A DNA stretch of 64,000 nt from Hymenolepis diminuta (GCA_900708905.1 CAADRB010000058.1:1132472-1196471); one strand, 5' to 3'; positions 27,121-40,610 are shown, numbered from the stretch's first letter. The notes: generated from the sequence alone by a model not told the origin. Numbers and translations: made by a program.

Positions 27121-29030
27121 TCTTAGTTTCTGTAATCTGGTTCCAGTTCATTAATTCCTATAATTTGGTGACCCTACAATTTAGCAGCTCCATAAGTTGT
27201 TGATCTCGGTTCTTTTTACTCCAAAAAATTTATTAATTTATTAATATTTGGATGATATTCAAACGCCCGCTTCTATTGTATCCATATGATAGACAAAAAT
27301 GATAGTTCAATGTTCGAAGTAAATTAACATTTGAACATTAAGATGTAAAGCTTCCAGTATTACAATTATCACAGCGTAAGGAATGTAAAATCTGAACAGT
27401 TTGTTTATGAGAGATCGGTATTTCACTCCCAGGATACTTCAGAAGTCCGTTTCAGTCAATTAATTGTCAGGACGATTGGAGGAAATCTTCATACTAAATA
27501 ACTTGCAGCTTCATTATCATCTACTTTACAAACCAGATCTACTTTGCATGATACCAGTTGAAAACTTCTATCTTAAATTACTCAAAATGATGGGATGGAC
27601 GGTTGCTCCATTCTCATCCTGATCACTCCAGAGCGTTTAAACTGATATAAGCTCAAGTGTATATCTTTGATGCTGGATAAATTTATTTATAGTCGCAGTT
27701 TCTCAAACCGCGTGGGACTCCATGAGAGAACCTGTGATCAGTAAGATATTTTTCGACAATCCTTGCTCCAGTTTGGGTATGTAGTCTCCGGAATCGAACA
27801 CCTAGTTTCAGAACTTTCTAGAACGATGATAACTAGCACAATTAAACGTCTAGATATACTTATAGGAGGTTACCTTTAGAGCACAATATGTCGAAAGTGA
27901 GTGCACTCAAAATTCCAAAAATATAAGTGATAATTCTTTTCCCTTTTCTGGGATTTGCATAAGCCTTTGAGACACTTCTCACTCCATCGGACACTGGCAG
28001 CTCAATATTGAATTTAATGACGTTATATTTTCCCTAAGTTTAATGATTGCAATAATTCAGTGGCGATACTTAGACATGGAATAAATCACTTGACTAAAAG
28101 TACAGAAACGACAATAAATTCCAAAATTTTATGACATTTGTCTCAAATGGCTCAGTCAACAAAATCCTTTCCTTTTGCGAAATGGACGAAACTTATGATC
28201 ATGAATTCAAAAATAAAAAGAAGAATCGTTCAATAAAAGTGAAATTCATACTCGGTAAATATTTCAGTATCCTATATACTTGAATAGGATTTGGATAGTT
28301 TAATATTAGTTAGTTATTATTCCAGAAAAAATTCCCAAATTAAAATATGTTCCGGAAAGGTTATGTAATAAATTTGTTGCTTAAACTGCATTAGAACTTG
28401 AGTAAATAAATACATTCGTTTTGGGTTGAGACATATACGACACTGTTTTGCGCCCTTTCAAAAGTTTTCCTCAAAACGTTATTTCTCGAGTGTTGATTAT
28501 TATTTCTCTCCATTGGGTTTTGAACAACAAAATGTTTATACTCTGATACGTTAATTTTGGATAATACTAGCTAAGTCATTGGCTTTTTGAATCTAATTAA
28601 ATTTTCGTCTGCTTGAACTTATTTAAACTAGTATCTAGTCTGAGCTAATCAGGAGCAAAGCATATCATTGAGTTAATATTAACCACTCCGGCTTTAATAA
28701 GATTCCATTCGATTTTTCAAGTGTTAAATATCATATTCTGTCATTTGAAGGTTGTTTAGAAATTATTCAACTCGAAAGCGCGACAAGAAAAGGATTTAGC
28801 TCCAAATAAAGCCCGGTATTCAAATAATACATCTAAACGTTAAAGTAAAGATGAAAAATTTTTTATTATCGTTTACAGAAATGTATGTATTCCCATTTAT
28901 GAGTTTTTGCGTTCAATCATTTTATCTCGTCAACAAAACAATAGAGCGATTTTATTCATATCGGACACTATATGAGCTGTAAAATCGGACATAATTTTTC
29001 ATCTAGACTGCATTTTAGTGGAATTGATTT
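27121..29030. other. AT-rich noncoding stretch
   Basis: On the minus strand near 27790-27807 there is a B-box-like core (TGTTCGATTCC) without a convincing A box. No other feature. Confidence 0.5.
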
Positions 29031-29220
29031 TGTCTCGCCGTATTTTGTTTGCTTGAGTTCGCAAGTTAGCGAGGGAGAATGAGGTAAGTGTTGCACTCTC
29101 TCCGCGCGCGCCCGTAAAAGTGAGTTATAACTTGTTTACTATACTAAGAAACAAGAAGTCAGGGAGACTGTCTAGTCGGTTCAACAGCCCCACCCCCCAA
29201 GTGGGAAAAACAATGTCTGT
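29031..29220 (+). promoter_or_regulatory. CpG-bearing block with a consensus splice-donor match
   Basis: GAG followed by GTAAGTG near 29081-29090 matches the splice-donor consensus, and CCGCGCGCGCCCG follows within 25 bases. A possible acceptor lies near 29020, but the enclosed segment is not open in a way that suggests coding. It could mark a noncoding 5' exon or be chance. Confidence 0.2.
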
Positions 29221-32200
29221 GTACACAATTATTCTGCAAATTTAGGAAAAATAAATAATACATTTGTTTAATTTATTGTTTCACTGTCAGTAAAATAAGA
29301 ATAAATAAATTTTTCTAAATGATTTGGAACAATATCAAATTGAATTAATAATTAATCATGCATCTTCAGTGACCTCAGCAAGTAAATCCATTGAATAACG
29401 CTTCAGAATACACATCTAATGTCAGAATGGTGGCAAATGAAGAAACTCAAGATTAAATATGGTATCAGGATCGGTCAAAATTAGTCGGTAGTTTCAATTA
29501 AGTTAGTTCAACCTTCGTTTTTCAGAGTAAATTTTTGGGACGCCTAGCCAAACACAGTAAATTTGAAGTGAATACTCAAGCATAATAATAATTATTATGC
29601 CCATTGCTTCGCAAAAATACTTTTTAAAGACTTTGTATAAGAGGATGAAAAGGAAATGCATCTAATAATGCATGAAGAGTGGAGAGAGTCAAGAAGAATT
29701 TGGTAATAACGTCAAGGCATTATGATCGTTTGAATTTCATGCTTTGACTCCTATTTTTAAGAGAGAGGTTACATTCGTGATATTCAAAGGTTTTTGACTG
29801 GTTGATTTAGTTCCGTGATTGGCCATGCCAGCTCGATTTATTTGCGTCTTTTTACAACCAAAAGCAGATAGTTGAGGTTAGCAAGTACTTAGTATAGCAA
29901 AGCAGGAATAATATTTGATATACTAATCAGTATATAAAAAGAACTTGAAAAATTATGGTTATTAATTCGCTACGAGTTATTAGAAATTATAGGCATGAGA
30001 AAAATTGTCGAATATATCTATCAGCATTAGCATTGTTAAAGACCCCGAACACCTTACTGAGATTATGCGGTTGCTCTATCTAGCATTAAATCACCTGCAA
30101 ACCGTGGTATAACCCAATTTTCATGCGAAAATCGTTTTTATTTAATAGCAGGGAAATCTCAAGGAAAGGGCATTTAGGGTAAGCATCCGACGAATCTTCA
30201 ATGGGCTATAATAATATTCGCTCAATAAACCCATCGATTTGTATTCACTTCTGAAGGTATTAATAACTTAAATCAAAATAGGAGGAGTGGTAGAGAAAGG
30301 CACAAAATCTTAATCACAAACTACTTAAATCTCAAATATAAGTAATGTTTCAGAAGGATGAACTCTATCTACATCCAATTCTTAGCAAGGAAATCGAATA
30401 GGCATTTGTCTCACTCCTCAATCCATCAAAAGTATTAAATGGAAATAATTTTGACCAATATCTGTTGAAAGTGTCGAAAATTTCCATGGAGAGAGGGATC
30501 GAGAAAACAGGAAATTATATATCCTCTACTCATGCATTATTCATCCCTCTTGCCCAATTTCTATAAAACGTTCCGATGAATTTCTCGCCCCATTACCCTA
30601 TTATTTTATAAATATGCAAATGAAAAATATTAAAATGTTCGATTTTGTATTAGTCAGGGGAAAAAATGCTATGCACCCGGTAAATGGTTAAAATTTAATT
30701 CAGGTCCTATTTGCTGTCTAAACATCACCTAGGATTAGACATAAAAACACAGTTTGGCGGAAAATGAGACGGTGACTTCGATTAAGATTTTTCAAGTAAA
30801 TGTGAAATGGAACAGAAATAGTTACATCAAAATTAAATTAACTTTAGTCCTTTTTAAGAGCGATGGTAAAAGATTACCCCTTTTTCTAACTGAAATATAA
30901 TACAAATAGAAGTATCATTAAGAAAATAATATCCACTAAATATATAAATAGATAGATATAACATACAGGGTATTACACTGATTATTCAGTTAAAATAAAG
31001 GCATAGGTTTATCGAGATACTTTGACTGAGTGTGATTTGCTTATGAGAAAAGAGATAACTCCTACCTATACTTTCATAATAGAGAAATTGCAGCAACTTT
31101 CACTTTCTATCCAGAATAAGCTACGTTTAATACTCTTCAGATATCACTTCAAATATACTATAATTCGTGATTCGTCATGAATAACCTGATTTCAATATGC
31201 ATCTTATATAAAGCAACCTATTGAGAGCAATGCCTAAAGACCCAGAGATATCATAATTTTACTTGACCATACCCTAATATACTTTATCATTTGCATCTAT
31301 TTGCGAAGATAAACAGGATACGCTTGATATTGGGGGAAATCATACATTATTAAGGTAGCCGTATTTTAAAAGGTAGCAAATACTGGGGTCTGAATAAAAC
31401 AGAATTCATAAACTAAAGCAATTTCTAAAACACCGTAGAACATGAGACATTCCGAAGAGGGTCCAGATTTTATATAATTATATAAATCTGAATATCAAAA
31501 AGTAAATATACAGAAATCGGGAAATAATTAAAATTTGCATCTAAATTATATTTTTTATACGGCTTAATATGATGAATTAGCATATGCAAAATACTTCTAT
31601 TATCTATCTTAATTTAACAAATTTGCTGTACTCGCTTATGATGATCACTTTAAGACAACACTACATTCGGTTCATTTGGAATTTTCAAAATTCCTTTAAA
31701 GTGGTTAAATCTTTTAACCGAGTAAACAGAATAAATCACCACTGATTCACACTCCCTAATCAGCTGATAATCGAAGCACTCTGACTAACATACATTAATT
31801 TGGAGAATCGAATGAGCACTAGCTAGCTGTTCGTCCCATATCAGAAAATAATTAATGTAAATACCACTCTCAATGTTGGTTGAGAATAATTTTATTTGAT
31901 ATGGATTGAAAAAGTAAAACAAAATATATCATTTCACATTCTGAAATCTCTTTTCTCTTATAACATTCGTTTCGTTTCGAGCGGATTTCTTAGATAATTG
32001 AGAAAATATTCCCAAAAGGCGTCTTGAAATTTGAACATTCGCATAATGTTTAGCTTGGATATTGACAGATATCTTAAAATCTTAATGAAGAGCAATGCAT
32101 TCAAACAATAATCTTGTACATAAGGCGTATTTTTTTAATCCTAGATATTATGGTATTAAAAATCTGTTGCTTCCTTTTGTAAACGATCCGATTAGGACAG

Positions 32201-33265
32201 CTATTCCAGTTATTGAATCCCAGAGATGGGCGACTTCAGACTTAACCGAGATACTAGCAAATAAGGGCTGTTGGATATTTCAGTAGATCAATATACAAGT
32301 CAATACAGAAGCTACTTAGTTTTAATGGAGAAATAATAAAGAGTATAGGTTCATTCAAGTTTAATAAATCTGAGGATAGGCTATGTCTAAAACTTCATGT
32401 CGGATAGGCTGCACTTCCTGGATCGTGCACAAACCTCATAACAGCTGGAGAGAACTCGGGTTCAAAATCGATTTCTCACATCCTTAATCCTCTCGCATAT
32501 GGATTTCTCAGCTGATAATTACGAATAGCTGCACTTTCAATATGAAGTAAATTGGCCCTCATAAATTGAATTTTCAAATCGCTGCCGTGTAAAAGCAACG
32601 GTAAGAGGAGGGGGAGAACAAGTGTTTAATTAACAAAAAAAGTGAAAAGAAGAGGGTCAGCGCAAATTAGAAACAGCGAATAAAATAGACTTGCATCTGC
32701 TTTTCCGGAAAAAAAAGGTGCTACATTTCAACAAATGCAGTGCTAGTGCAGTCTTTTTTTATCACTATAGCTCTTTGAAAAAACGTGAAGCGATCTAAAT
32801 TTTCTCGTTTTGTTACTTTTTCCGCTCTGCAAAATGATGAGGAACAGATGCATGATCGGTGAAATGAAATTAAGCAATAAAGTTTTATTCACAATTAGAT
32901 TGAAATTGGAATGACGCTGAATACCTGAAATTATTAATTATTTATTTTTCTTATAAGTAGATAAGGTGGCTGTGTAAGTAAGCAAGATCGCGATGGCAAG
33001 ATTTTTAATATTCTTTTATGAGACTTTGATGCAAATCCATTCTTACTGTACTTATTCTAAGTCACAACCTAGTAAATTTTTTGTTTGCCTCCCAAATGAA
33101 GATATAAATGGTAAGCATCATGTTGTTATCTAGCATAAGAATAGAATAAAAAATAGAGTCTTAAAATAGGTGATCAGAAAGTGACTTCATTTAGTGATTT
33201 CCAGACGTTTACATGTTCAGGAGCATGTCACGTTCTAGGCAACGTTCGGAAAACGTCAGATTGAG
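29221..33265. other. AT-rich noncoding stretch
   Basis: No gene is recognised. A perfect short palindrome (CATAATAAT A ATTATTATG) lies near 29580-29599. A fragment near 31215-31250 (TATTGAGAGC...AAGACCCAGAGA) faintly resembles the start of repeat family A but is too short to call. Confidence 0.5.
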
Positions 33266-33269
33266 TTCA

Positions 33270-33391
33270 ATGACTATAACGGATCATAAAGAAATTAAAA
33301 TAAACACTACCAAGAATCATCATGCAGAATCAAATAATAACGGGTTCTATATTGGAGTTTGGAGTGGTTGAAGAAGCTACAGACGAAAACA
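33270..33391 (+). repeat. Repeat family C, copy 1
   Basis: Aligns with 44799-44921. Shared blocks in order are ATGA..ATAACGGAT versus ATGATGACGGAT, ATGCAGAA, and ATTGGAGTTTGGAGTGGTT versus ATGGAGTCGGGAGTGGTT, then AAG...TACAG. In one frame both copies give a similar short peptide around (E)xGVV(Q/E), so a coding ancestor is possible. The parent element is unknown. Confidence 0.5.
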
Positions 33392-33839
33392 GATCTTGTC
33401 GGGTACAACAAGCTCATAGAGAAGGAACCATGTGTTGTCTGTGTAGCTTCATATAATTATTCCAAATTCAGATAAAATTTTTCCATGAATATAATTTTCA
33501 GAACCAAGCATTATAATTTGAATGTGGAAAGAATGTTAAAATGCAGAGAAGGTAATGACTCACAGAACTCTTCTTCTGCACTTTACTAGAATTTGAAAGC
33601 CATGAAGGGATAAGAGATAAGGGCCACGTCCTAGAAATTTTAGTGAATATTGAAGGGATAGAAAATTAAAAAAATTAATGAACACAGCTTTTCAGCACCC
33701 TTTTCTTATTCCTCTATTTAACACATTTCGTTAGAAAGTGCTTCCTCCATGAAATGAACAGTTCACATACAACTTATACATTCACAATTTGAAGCCTAGG
33801 CAATGTCATACCACAATCATTAATTTAAACGTTTTTAAA

Positions 33840-33930
33840 ATTAGCCTTTTATGACATCATGTGATTGTCAAATGGTGACATGACAGTTATCATTTTTTAT
33901 TTACCGATCTCCGCCAATCTCTCAGTTAAT
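33840..33930. promoter_or_regulatory. Candidate homeodomain/TALE-site cluster
   Basis: Within 50 bases are TTTTATGACATCA, TGATTGTCA (33862-33870, Pbx/Exd-like) and TGACATGACAG (33876-33886, Meis/Hth-like). The 11-base string TGTCAAATGGT here (33866-33876) recurs at 63246-63256 in another homeodomain-site-rich block. Hox, Exd and Hth cofactors use these cores, so this is a reasonable enhancer candidate. No conservation data are available. Confidence 0.3.
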
Positions 33931-35539
33931 TGCTATTATTCACAAGATAAGAGGTGTGTATGTGTATGGTAAAATTAACATGAATAGAAAACTTTAAATG
34001 GTTTATTAAAATAATTTTAAAAATGATATTAATGGAGTAGTGTTTTTAAGGCGAGGTGAAGTGTTAATAATGTCTTTTCATCTCTAGGTAGATAATATGC
34101 AGAAAAAATACACATGCCGGGTTTCGGTGAGAAACAAGTTTGATATTTCTACCTACCGTCCCTAAACTCTAGATTGCGTTACCCCATAGGATACTTTGCA
34201 GGATGCCTAATAGCTGGGGGAATGGATAAATGGACGATTAAATGAGTTTATGCCAGCTCTAGACTAGTGATTAAAGTTTTCCCTTGTCTTTGTTCCATAT
34301 TTTGACCGAAATTTTTATCAATTATATCCCGATTTGCGCCATTAAGTAGATTTTTTATTACCGAAGACTAATCGATTTTACTTAGTATAAACATTAGATA
34401 TAAAAAATTGTTCAAATATCCTTGTGGCGATCAAATCAAAGTAATAGAACGAAATTATGATAATATTCAACTATTATTCTCAAAGATTTTAGATTCTGGA
34501 GTAGATTAATGAATTAACGCAAAAGATCGTGTCGATTATTAGTCAGTTCCGAAGAAAATAATGTCAGCTAAGATCTGATGTTTTATTCTTTATTATTTTT
34601 GTGATTAATCAAGTCTCTTTAATTTGGACTCGTCTTATTTTCCTCTTAATTCTGATTTGTCAAAGCCTGTCACAAACATGTTAATCGCCAGCAGGCATCT
34701 ATCTTCTATAAGAACTCCAAGTGTCCCAACCACAACTTCGAATTCAAGAGAAGATACAGAGAATATGGAAAACTCACTGCAGAAGTTAAATATTATGTGA
34801 AATAAGCAAATGGGTATCACAGATAGTGCTTGATGAAAGGATTGAATACATTTATCAATTTTATAGGGAATAAACGCATATCGTGTCTTGGTCGCTGAAA
34901 GAGCATTACGAATAAATTGGAACATGTGAGATTCGGTGTTTGTAAAAAACCGTGACGTAGTAGCAGAAACACTTGCAAATATTTTCATGCATTATATTTT
35001 CGGCAGTTTCTAGACTTCTAGAGATATATTCTACTGAAAAATTGATAAGTCATTTTTCGATACAACAGGACAGGAGAATTTGAATAATTTCCATCGATGA
35101 AGCGCCAGGAGTAGTTTTTGTTTTCCATATTATAATGGTGTCAAGTGTATAATTAAGGCAGCAATTAGTCAGTCCTTGAAACCAGACCATGCATTAAATA
35201 GTCGATAAAAATACAATTTAATTATATCTAACTGGAATGCTAGACCACCATGAGCGGTGAAATGAATGCAATTAAATCGAGATAATCGCACTAATTATTA
35301 AATTCAGACGTTTATTGCCTGCAGACCATCCCGAAAGTTGTGTCTAGTTTAAGTTAATTTAATCCTAACAATCATTTTCGAATTTCTCTAGTGAATGACT
35401 GCTTTAAAAAACAGCGGAAAAAGGAACTCGCATTGAACAGTGGAAAAGATTAAATTAGCAGTGACAAAACTACCCCACAATAACTTTAAATAAAATAATA
35501 ACTATTGTACCGTTATACATCACTTGTTGCATTTTCGAT
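33931..35539. other. AT-rich noncoding stretch
   Basis: The minus-strand frame 34635-34988 (117 codons) has no recognised domain and no start context worth noting. Treated as chance. Confidence 0.5.
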
Positions 35540-36410
35540 GACAGTTATTTAATTACCTCTTCCTTTAGAGTGGAGAGAAAAAGCTTTTGCTGTCCATCAC
35601 TTTCGCTCTCTCATTGAAAGCAACAATCCCTAGTTGTCATTTGCTCGCGTTATTTTCCACTTTATTTTCACTCCCGTATCAAATGAGAAAGTAGATTACT
35701 CGACGCTTAAGCTGAAAAAGCGCGAAATAAATTAGGCTATTATGGAAACAAAAGATTAATATAATTACAAGGGATTAGCTCTAAACAGGTGACTTTAATT
35801 TTTTTCGCTTAAACACCTGTTCATTTAAGTTTAAATTCAATTGGAGTTTTCGGATAAAAAACATAACATTTTTAAGCTTAAAACAGGCGATGTAAACGTT
35901 TGCTTTGCAGGACTGAAATATCGATTTATAGAACTGTCTCAGCTGTCCGTAAAAGTGCATGAAGTGGATAATGGGCATTAGACTAATAGCGTTTTAAATA
36001 ACTTTTTGCAAAAAGGATAAAAGCACCACGATAACCAAGAAAAAGATCGGGTTAGACATGAGAACCCAACCGTGGAGAAAATTTAGGCAAAAATTGGCAA
36101 AATAACACATTCCATTGGAGCGGAACATACTTTTTCCACGGATCGACGCAGGTGCTTATACCAGTGCAAGCACATTATTTTTTCATGAGGTATGCGCTTC
36201 CATTTCGAATTAGTGTTGCCTCCTTTTTGCATCTTCTTTATCTCAGGAAGGAGGTCAATTACTAGAGGCATATTAATTTCTTTTCTTCCCATCTACCCTA
36301 AAATAGTATTTCGTCTTCTAGTTGTCGTTTTTTCCCATTATTTTCTAATCTCCTATCTCCTTAATCATCAGAAAGGAGGAAGAAATAGTCAAGCTAGGAT
36401 TTAGTAAGTG
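35540..36410. other. Two complex blocks separated by AT-rich DNA
   Basis: 35540-35740 and 36080-36400 have more CG and pyrimidine tracts than the surroundings. The frames at 36083-36292 (minus) and 36192-36404 (plus) overlap each other and are not protein-like. Possible regulatory DNA, weakly supported. Confidence 0.25.
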
Positions 36411-38239
36411 TTTTTTGCTCTTATCTTTAACATACGTATTTTCAATTGCCCTAGGATATTGTGGTGTTTTTTCTTCAGTATTGCTAAATTTTTCATTTAA
36501 AATCAATAGAAATTTAAAGAGAATTATCTAGACTTTTAGCTATAATTAGGGAATAACTGAAAATTGTGCGCTGAATAAATTAATAAAGATCTTAATATAT
36601 TTCTAAACGAAGAAGCGATATGGTATGCTGTTTATGAAAAGTTTTATTTGAATTTAGCTAGTTCAATCATCTGTAGGTCGAACTCCATGCCATACTACTA
36701 TGAAGCTGAATATACGTTCACATGGAGCTGGAGGTGACAATATGTTCTCATTTTAAGGTACAAAATATGGGTTTTGGGGTTGGGAGTTGGAAGCCTATTT
36801 AAGTAATCATACTATACTCTTTATACGATTAAAAGTATTGAAGCGTTTTTCATTTCGCTATTTTCAATGAACTCCAGTGAAACTTAACCATCTCAAAAAT
36901 TTCACCCCGATTTCTTGAAATCATTGAGAAGCTGATCTTTACCTTAATAAGAATAGCAGCATTAGAGAAATCCCAGCTTTTCAGGTTCAGAATCATCTGA
37001 TATCGCACCTTGTTCGTTCGAAAACCGCCGCATTAAAAGCGAACTTATATGTTACTTGAACTCCATCCAATCTAATAATAAATAGGTAAGATAGCGAATA
37101 GAGCCACGTATTGCTTTTTTAAATCACTAAGTGATTGTGAAAGAGTACACAACTCTGATATTTTTAGATAAATTCTCTAACAGGGCGTAAAAACTTCCTA
37201 ATACCTAGTCTAAATCAGAAGATCAAGGTTTTGGTAAGAATAAGGAGTGGGTTAAAGGATAAAGGAAGAAAAATGGGGAGAGAAGTAGCAGAAGATAAAG
37301 CGTTCACAAAGGGTGTAGAAATGGGACGTTATAATGATACACTGAGTTGAGTTAATTGCTTCATTCTAGTCTAAGCAACCATGACAATTAAGACAAAGGA
37401 GGCCCTTATTTCAACATGCGCGCCTTGTATGAGTACAAATTATGACATCTTATTCATAAAGGACTGTTTCATGTTCATATACATTAGCCTGCATGAATAA
37501 ATTAACAGAAAATAAAGTCAGATAGAATCAAATTCAGTTCGAGTGAGCTTTAATCTGCCAGCATCCATTGTGGGCCATTGATGTTCAGTCTTGATCGTTA
37601 TCGTGTTCGCAAAGTTTAGCACAGGGTTAGAGGGGTCGCATTAAGTGACTGGTTGAAAATTTCTAGAAGCGTTGTCGTCATGGACTGTTGGCAAGGCTGT
37701 AATTATTTAACCAGCTGCTTTGATTGATCCTACCTTTAGAGATTTCAAATAAATTGGAAATTATCTTAGAAATATATATACGTATAATGTATTTAGCCGT
37801 TCGTTGTCCATTAATATATCTCTCATAAACAACTTCTGTAACTAAAAATGTGCATTCTTCATATTTTTTCCTTGTTGTAAATAGTCTTTCTCATGTTTCT
37901 GATCCCGATGCAATGTATTTCCCTGATTAGATACTTCTAGAAGAAATGTAATCGGAGTTTTTTAAGTATTTCCATAGCAAAATTTCCAAGTCACAGGCAT
38001 TCTTTTCTTCATCAGCTCCTAGTTGACCTAGCAATACCTTTTTTGGTCTTTTTTCACGTTTCGTATCTTTTTCTTTGCTAGAATACGGGATCTTAAGAGA
38101 GCATCTATTCATGTTTAACCCAGTAGATAAATGAAAAATATTTGATAATAATTCAATAAGCCATTGAATGTGTAAATACCGATTTTTAACTCTCTGGCTA
38201 ATATATCTTTGATGTCTAGTTCCCTTCATTCTGGACATA
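36411..38239. other. AT-rich noncoding stretch, nothing recognised
   Basis: No supported feature. The 103-codon minus frame at 37927-38238 is K/R-rich but has no domain. Confidence 0.5.
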
Positions 38240-38355
38240 TTAACTTCTTAGCCTGATCTCCCGTGCTGACGTCCATAACTATAACTTTGTCTAACGTACT
38301 AAGATGTTCTATCTGGGGTTTTTTGGGTCTTCGTGCATAGTTCTCAATATGTTAC
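38240..38355 (-). repeat. Interspersed repeat family A, copy 5 (5' part)
   Basis: On the minus strand it starts CATATTGAGAACTATGCAC, then AAGACCCAAAAAACCCCAG and ATAGAACATC. This parallels the start of copies 3 and 4 (TATTG.GAACTGC.TACAAAA) and copy 2 (AAAAAGACCCCAGAGAGAA). The downstream half seen in the other copies is not evident, so this copy is truncated or too diverged. Confidence 0.5.
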
Positions 38356-39354
38356 ATGGTCCTTTCCTATTCGTTGTTAGTGTCTGAATTAACACACTTA
38401 CCACTGACAAAGGTAATGTCTACAAGCATAAATATGATTAAATTAATCGTGACTATCCGGTGGATTCTACAAATAAATTTTTGAGTACTGTCTGTCAGCC
38501 AGTTCATTTTTTATCTCAAACAAGGATCAGGTTTTTTCGCTCTTTTGAAGGACTTGAAGGTAAGCCTCAAAACTGCGCGGCTTTAGATAACAAGATAGCA
38601 TATTCTGCCATCGGTGAGTGTGCAACTTTTTCCCTCCAATTTTAATGAAATGAAATAATTCCGCTAGAGATATTTTATCGGTAAAATCTCATGGGGAGAT
38701 TTGTTTGTTAGACTGTTAAGGACATTGAAGGAAAAATGTGAATATTAAAATATTAAAAATTATTAGAAGAAATCACTACTTGCATTATATTAGTTTATTA
38801 ATCATTGAACTAGCCGAATAATTGACTTACCCAATCAGGTCATTGAAATGTTTTTCAAGTTGCGAACAAAGTTATTCATTGAATGCATATATAAGTATTT
38901 ATTCGAAAGATGCAAATTTTCAATTTCTCTTCTCTAGCCTCGGTTAATGTTGTATTGAAAGATATGCATCTACTCGTTCATTCTGGGTCAAAAGGATAAA
39001 ATAAACAAAGATGTATGGAAGGCTGAAATTATTACGACAGTCAAGAAGAAAGAAATAGGAAAACGAAGCCTTCATGGAATGCTCATCTTCTCCCATGAGT
39101 ATAAATTACCATGCCCTTTTCCCTATTAAAATATAATCTGTTAACTTTACCTACTATTATCTCTAGGTTGGTCGAACTCTTTTTAGCTTAGCATATATAA
39201 TTTATTTTGTCTTATTCCACTTTGTGCAAGATTAATATTGACAGACAACTAGGACATTTCCTTCCCAATAAGTAAAAGCATACTTATTCCCTCAAAAAGG
39301 TCGCAATTCGATTTCCCAATTTGATGAACAAGTCATTTAGGAAAGCATAGAGAG
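38356..39354. other. AT-rich noncoding stretch
   Basis: A GAAG followed by GTAAGC near 38560 resembles a splice donor, but no convincing exon surrounds it. Nothing else. Confidence 0.5.
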
Positions 39355-39515
39355 TGGCATCACGGAGCCTGGTAAGAGACTCGAATTCTGACACCCACTA
39401 TAAAAGCCCGACTTAACCAATGAGTTTGGCCATTCCACTCCTGAGCGCCGACGGGAATCGAATCCGTAACCCTTAACATCGCAGACATGCATGGTGGTCA
39501 ATACGCAACCCAATA
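39355..39515 (-). repeat. SINE-like element with two tRNA-like modules
   Basis: On the minus strand the first module reads TTGACCACCATGCATGTC, then CTGCGATG...GGGTTACGG, then B box GGATTCGATTCCC (complement of 39453-39465). The second module starts with A-box-like TGGTTAAGTCGGG (complement of 39407-39419) and ends with an eroded B box, GAATTCGAGTC (complement of 39378-39388). The A-to-B spacing in the second module is shorter than in a real tRNA. Neither module folds as a functional tRNA by inspection, so this is a decayed pol III-type SINE, not a tRNA gene. Confidence 0.5.
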
Positions 39516-39640
39516 TTCGCTTTTGTTCAGTTATTAAATTCATCAAATAAATGGGGGGAAAATTGGTATCCCACACAGTTTTGCTACCAGATGATCGCAA
39601 ACTTTCAAATTCCACCTTAGCTTATACAATTTTACCTATT

Positions 39641-39681
39641 CAATCACATTTATATATCCAAAACAATCACATTTATATATC
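39641..39681 (+). repeat. 18-bp direct repeat, period 23
   Basis: CAATCACATTTATATATC occurs exactly at 39641-39658 and again at 39664-39681. Confidence 0.9.
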
Positions 39682-39699
39682 TATGATGCAATTTAGGCC

Positions 39700-40440
39700 A
39701 TTATAAGACGATATCTGTGGCTTAATTGCCGAAATCAAGTTTCAGGTATCTGACAGAGCCCGGCAGTGACAAAGGTGTATGTCCAATGAACGATAGCTTG
39801 TTCCATATAATGAATCATCTGTGTTCCCGTTTTCTCTTCGGGCCACCCGCACGCTGATGTCACTGTTCCTCCCTCTCCTTCTCGTGACTTATTTTTCTTC
39901 GCCGTCTCTTGACTTCTCGTTTCTCCACCTGGAATTTGGACCAGCCACCATTGTAGGTGTATGTGTGCTTTTAAGCAAGCGCGGAATTCACTGTCACCTT
40001 TCTGGGTTGACATACTTTCTGTCCGTTAATTCGAGCACAACTCCTGCTTTGGAGACAGATCATTAACTTATTCTAATTGAGAAAGGGGAATAAATAATTC
40101 ATGCCAAAACTCCTTAAAGGCTTTTAATATTTCAATTAATTTAGATTTGAATGCCTCATATTATTTTCTTGGGCATTGGTTTATTGGACGATTCAAAGAT
40201 CTAAATGCGGATCGAATTAAAAAAAAGGACTAGGATTCTTAAACTCACTTCAGTTGTCATTGCGAATTATCTGATCCCACAAATAGATGTGATATTTAAC
40301 GAAGGATAAATGTTTCTTCTGTTCCATTTCACTCTTCAAATACATATTTATTCCATTTATGAAAATGGAGTATCAAAGATAAACTTTGGATAGAAGAGGA
40401 TATGATTTTTAATAGTGCATGTTTTGAAAAAGTGAAAGTG
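39700..40440. other. Noncoding stretch with a complex patch at 39820-40060
   Basis: The patch has overlapping frames of 81-92 codons on both strands with no domain. Probably an old repeat or noncoding block. Confidence 0.4.
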
Positions 40441-40444
40441 GAAG

Positions 40445-40610
40445 ATTTCCGTCCCAAAACTTTTACATCTGCATATATCTAGCTGTCATTGTTGCAATTT
40501 TTGTCATTTAATGCCTTCATGCCCTGAGACATTTTGAGAACAATTTACGACTAAGGCTAAGTTTTAAAGGTGATCTGATGAAAATTTAACAGATGTTGGT
40601 TTGTCCCAAT
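40445..40610 (+). repeat. Repeat family D, copy 1
   Basis: Collinear with 55170-55365. Compare GATTTCCGTCCCAAAA with GATTTTGGTCTTAAAA, then CCTGAGACATTT with CTTGAGATGTGT, then GGTGATCTGATGAA with GGCGATCAGGTGAA, then CAGATGTTGGTTT with AAATGTCAGTTTT. Old, same orientation, no recognised coding content. Confidence 0.45.

Noticed and set aside
27790..27807. B-box-like TGTTCGATTCC on the minus strand
   Set aside because: The upstream sequence has only a weak A-box candidate; without copies elsewhere I do not call a SINE.
32442..32470. Pol III-like GGGTTCAAAATC
   Set aside because: Poor B-box match and no matching A box.
34635..34988. 117-codon minus-strand frame
   Set aside because: No recognised motif and no neighbouring exon or splice signal that would support it.
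38550..38572. Splice-donor-like GAAG|GTAAGC with a small upstream exon
   Set aside because: The putative exon is tiny, the acceptor is weak and the frame does not connect with anything.
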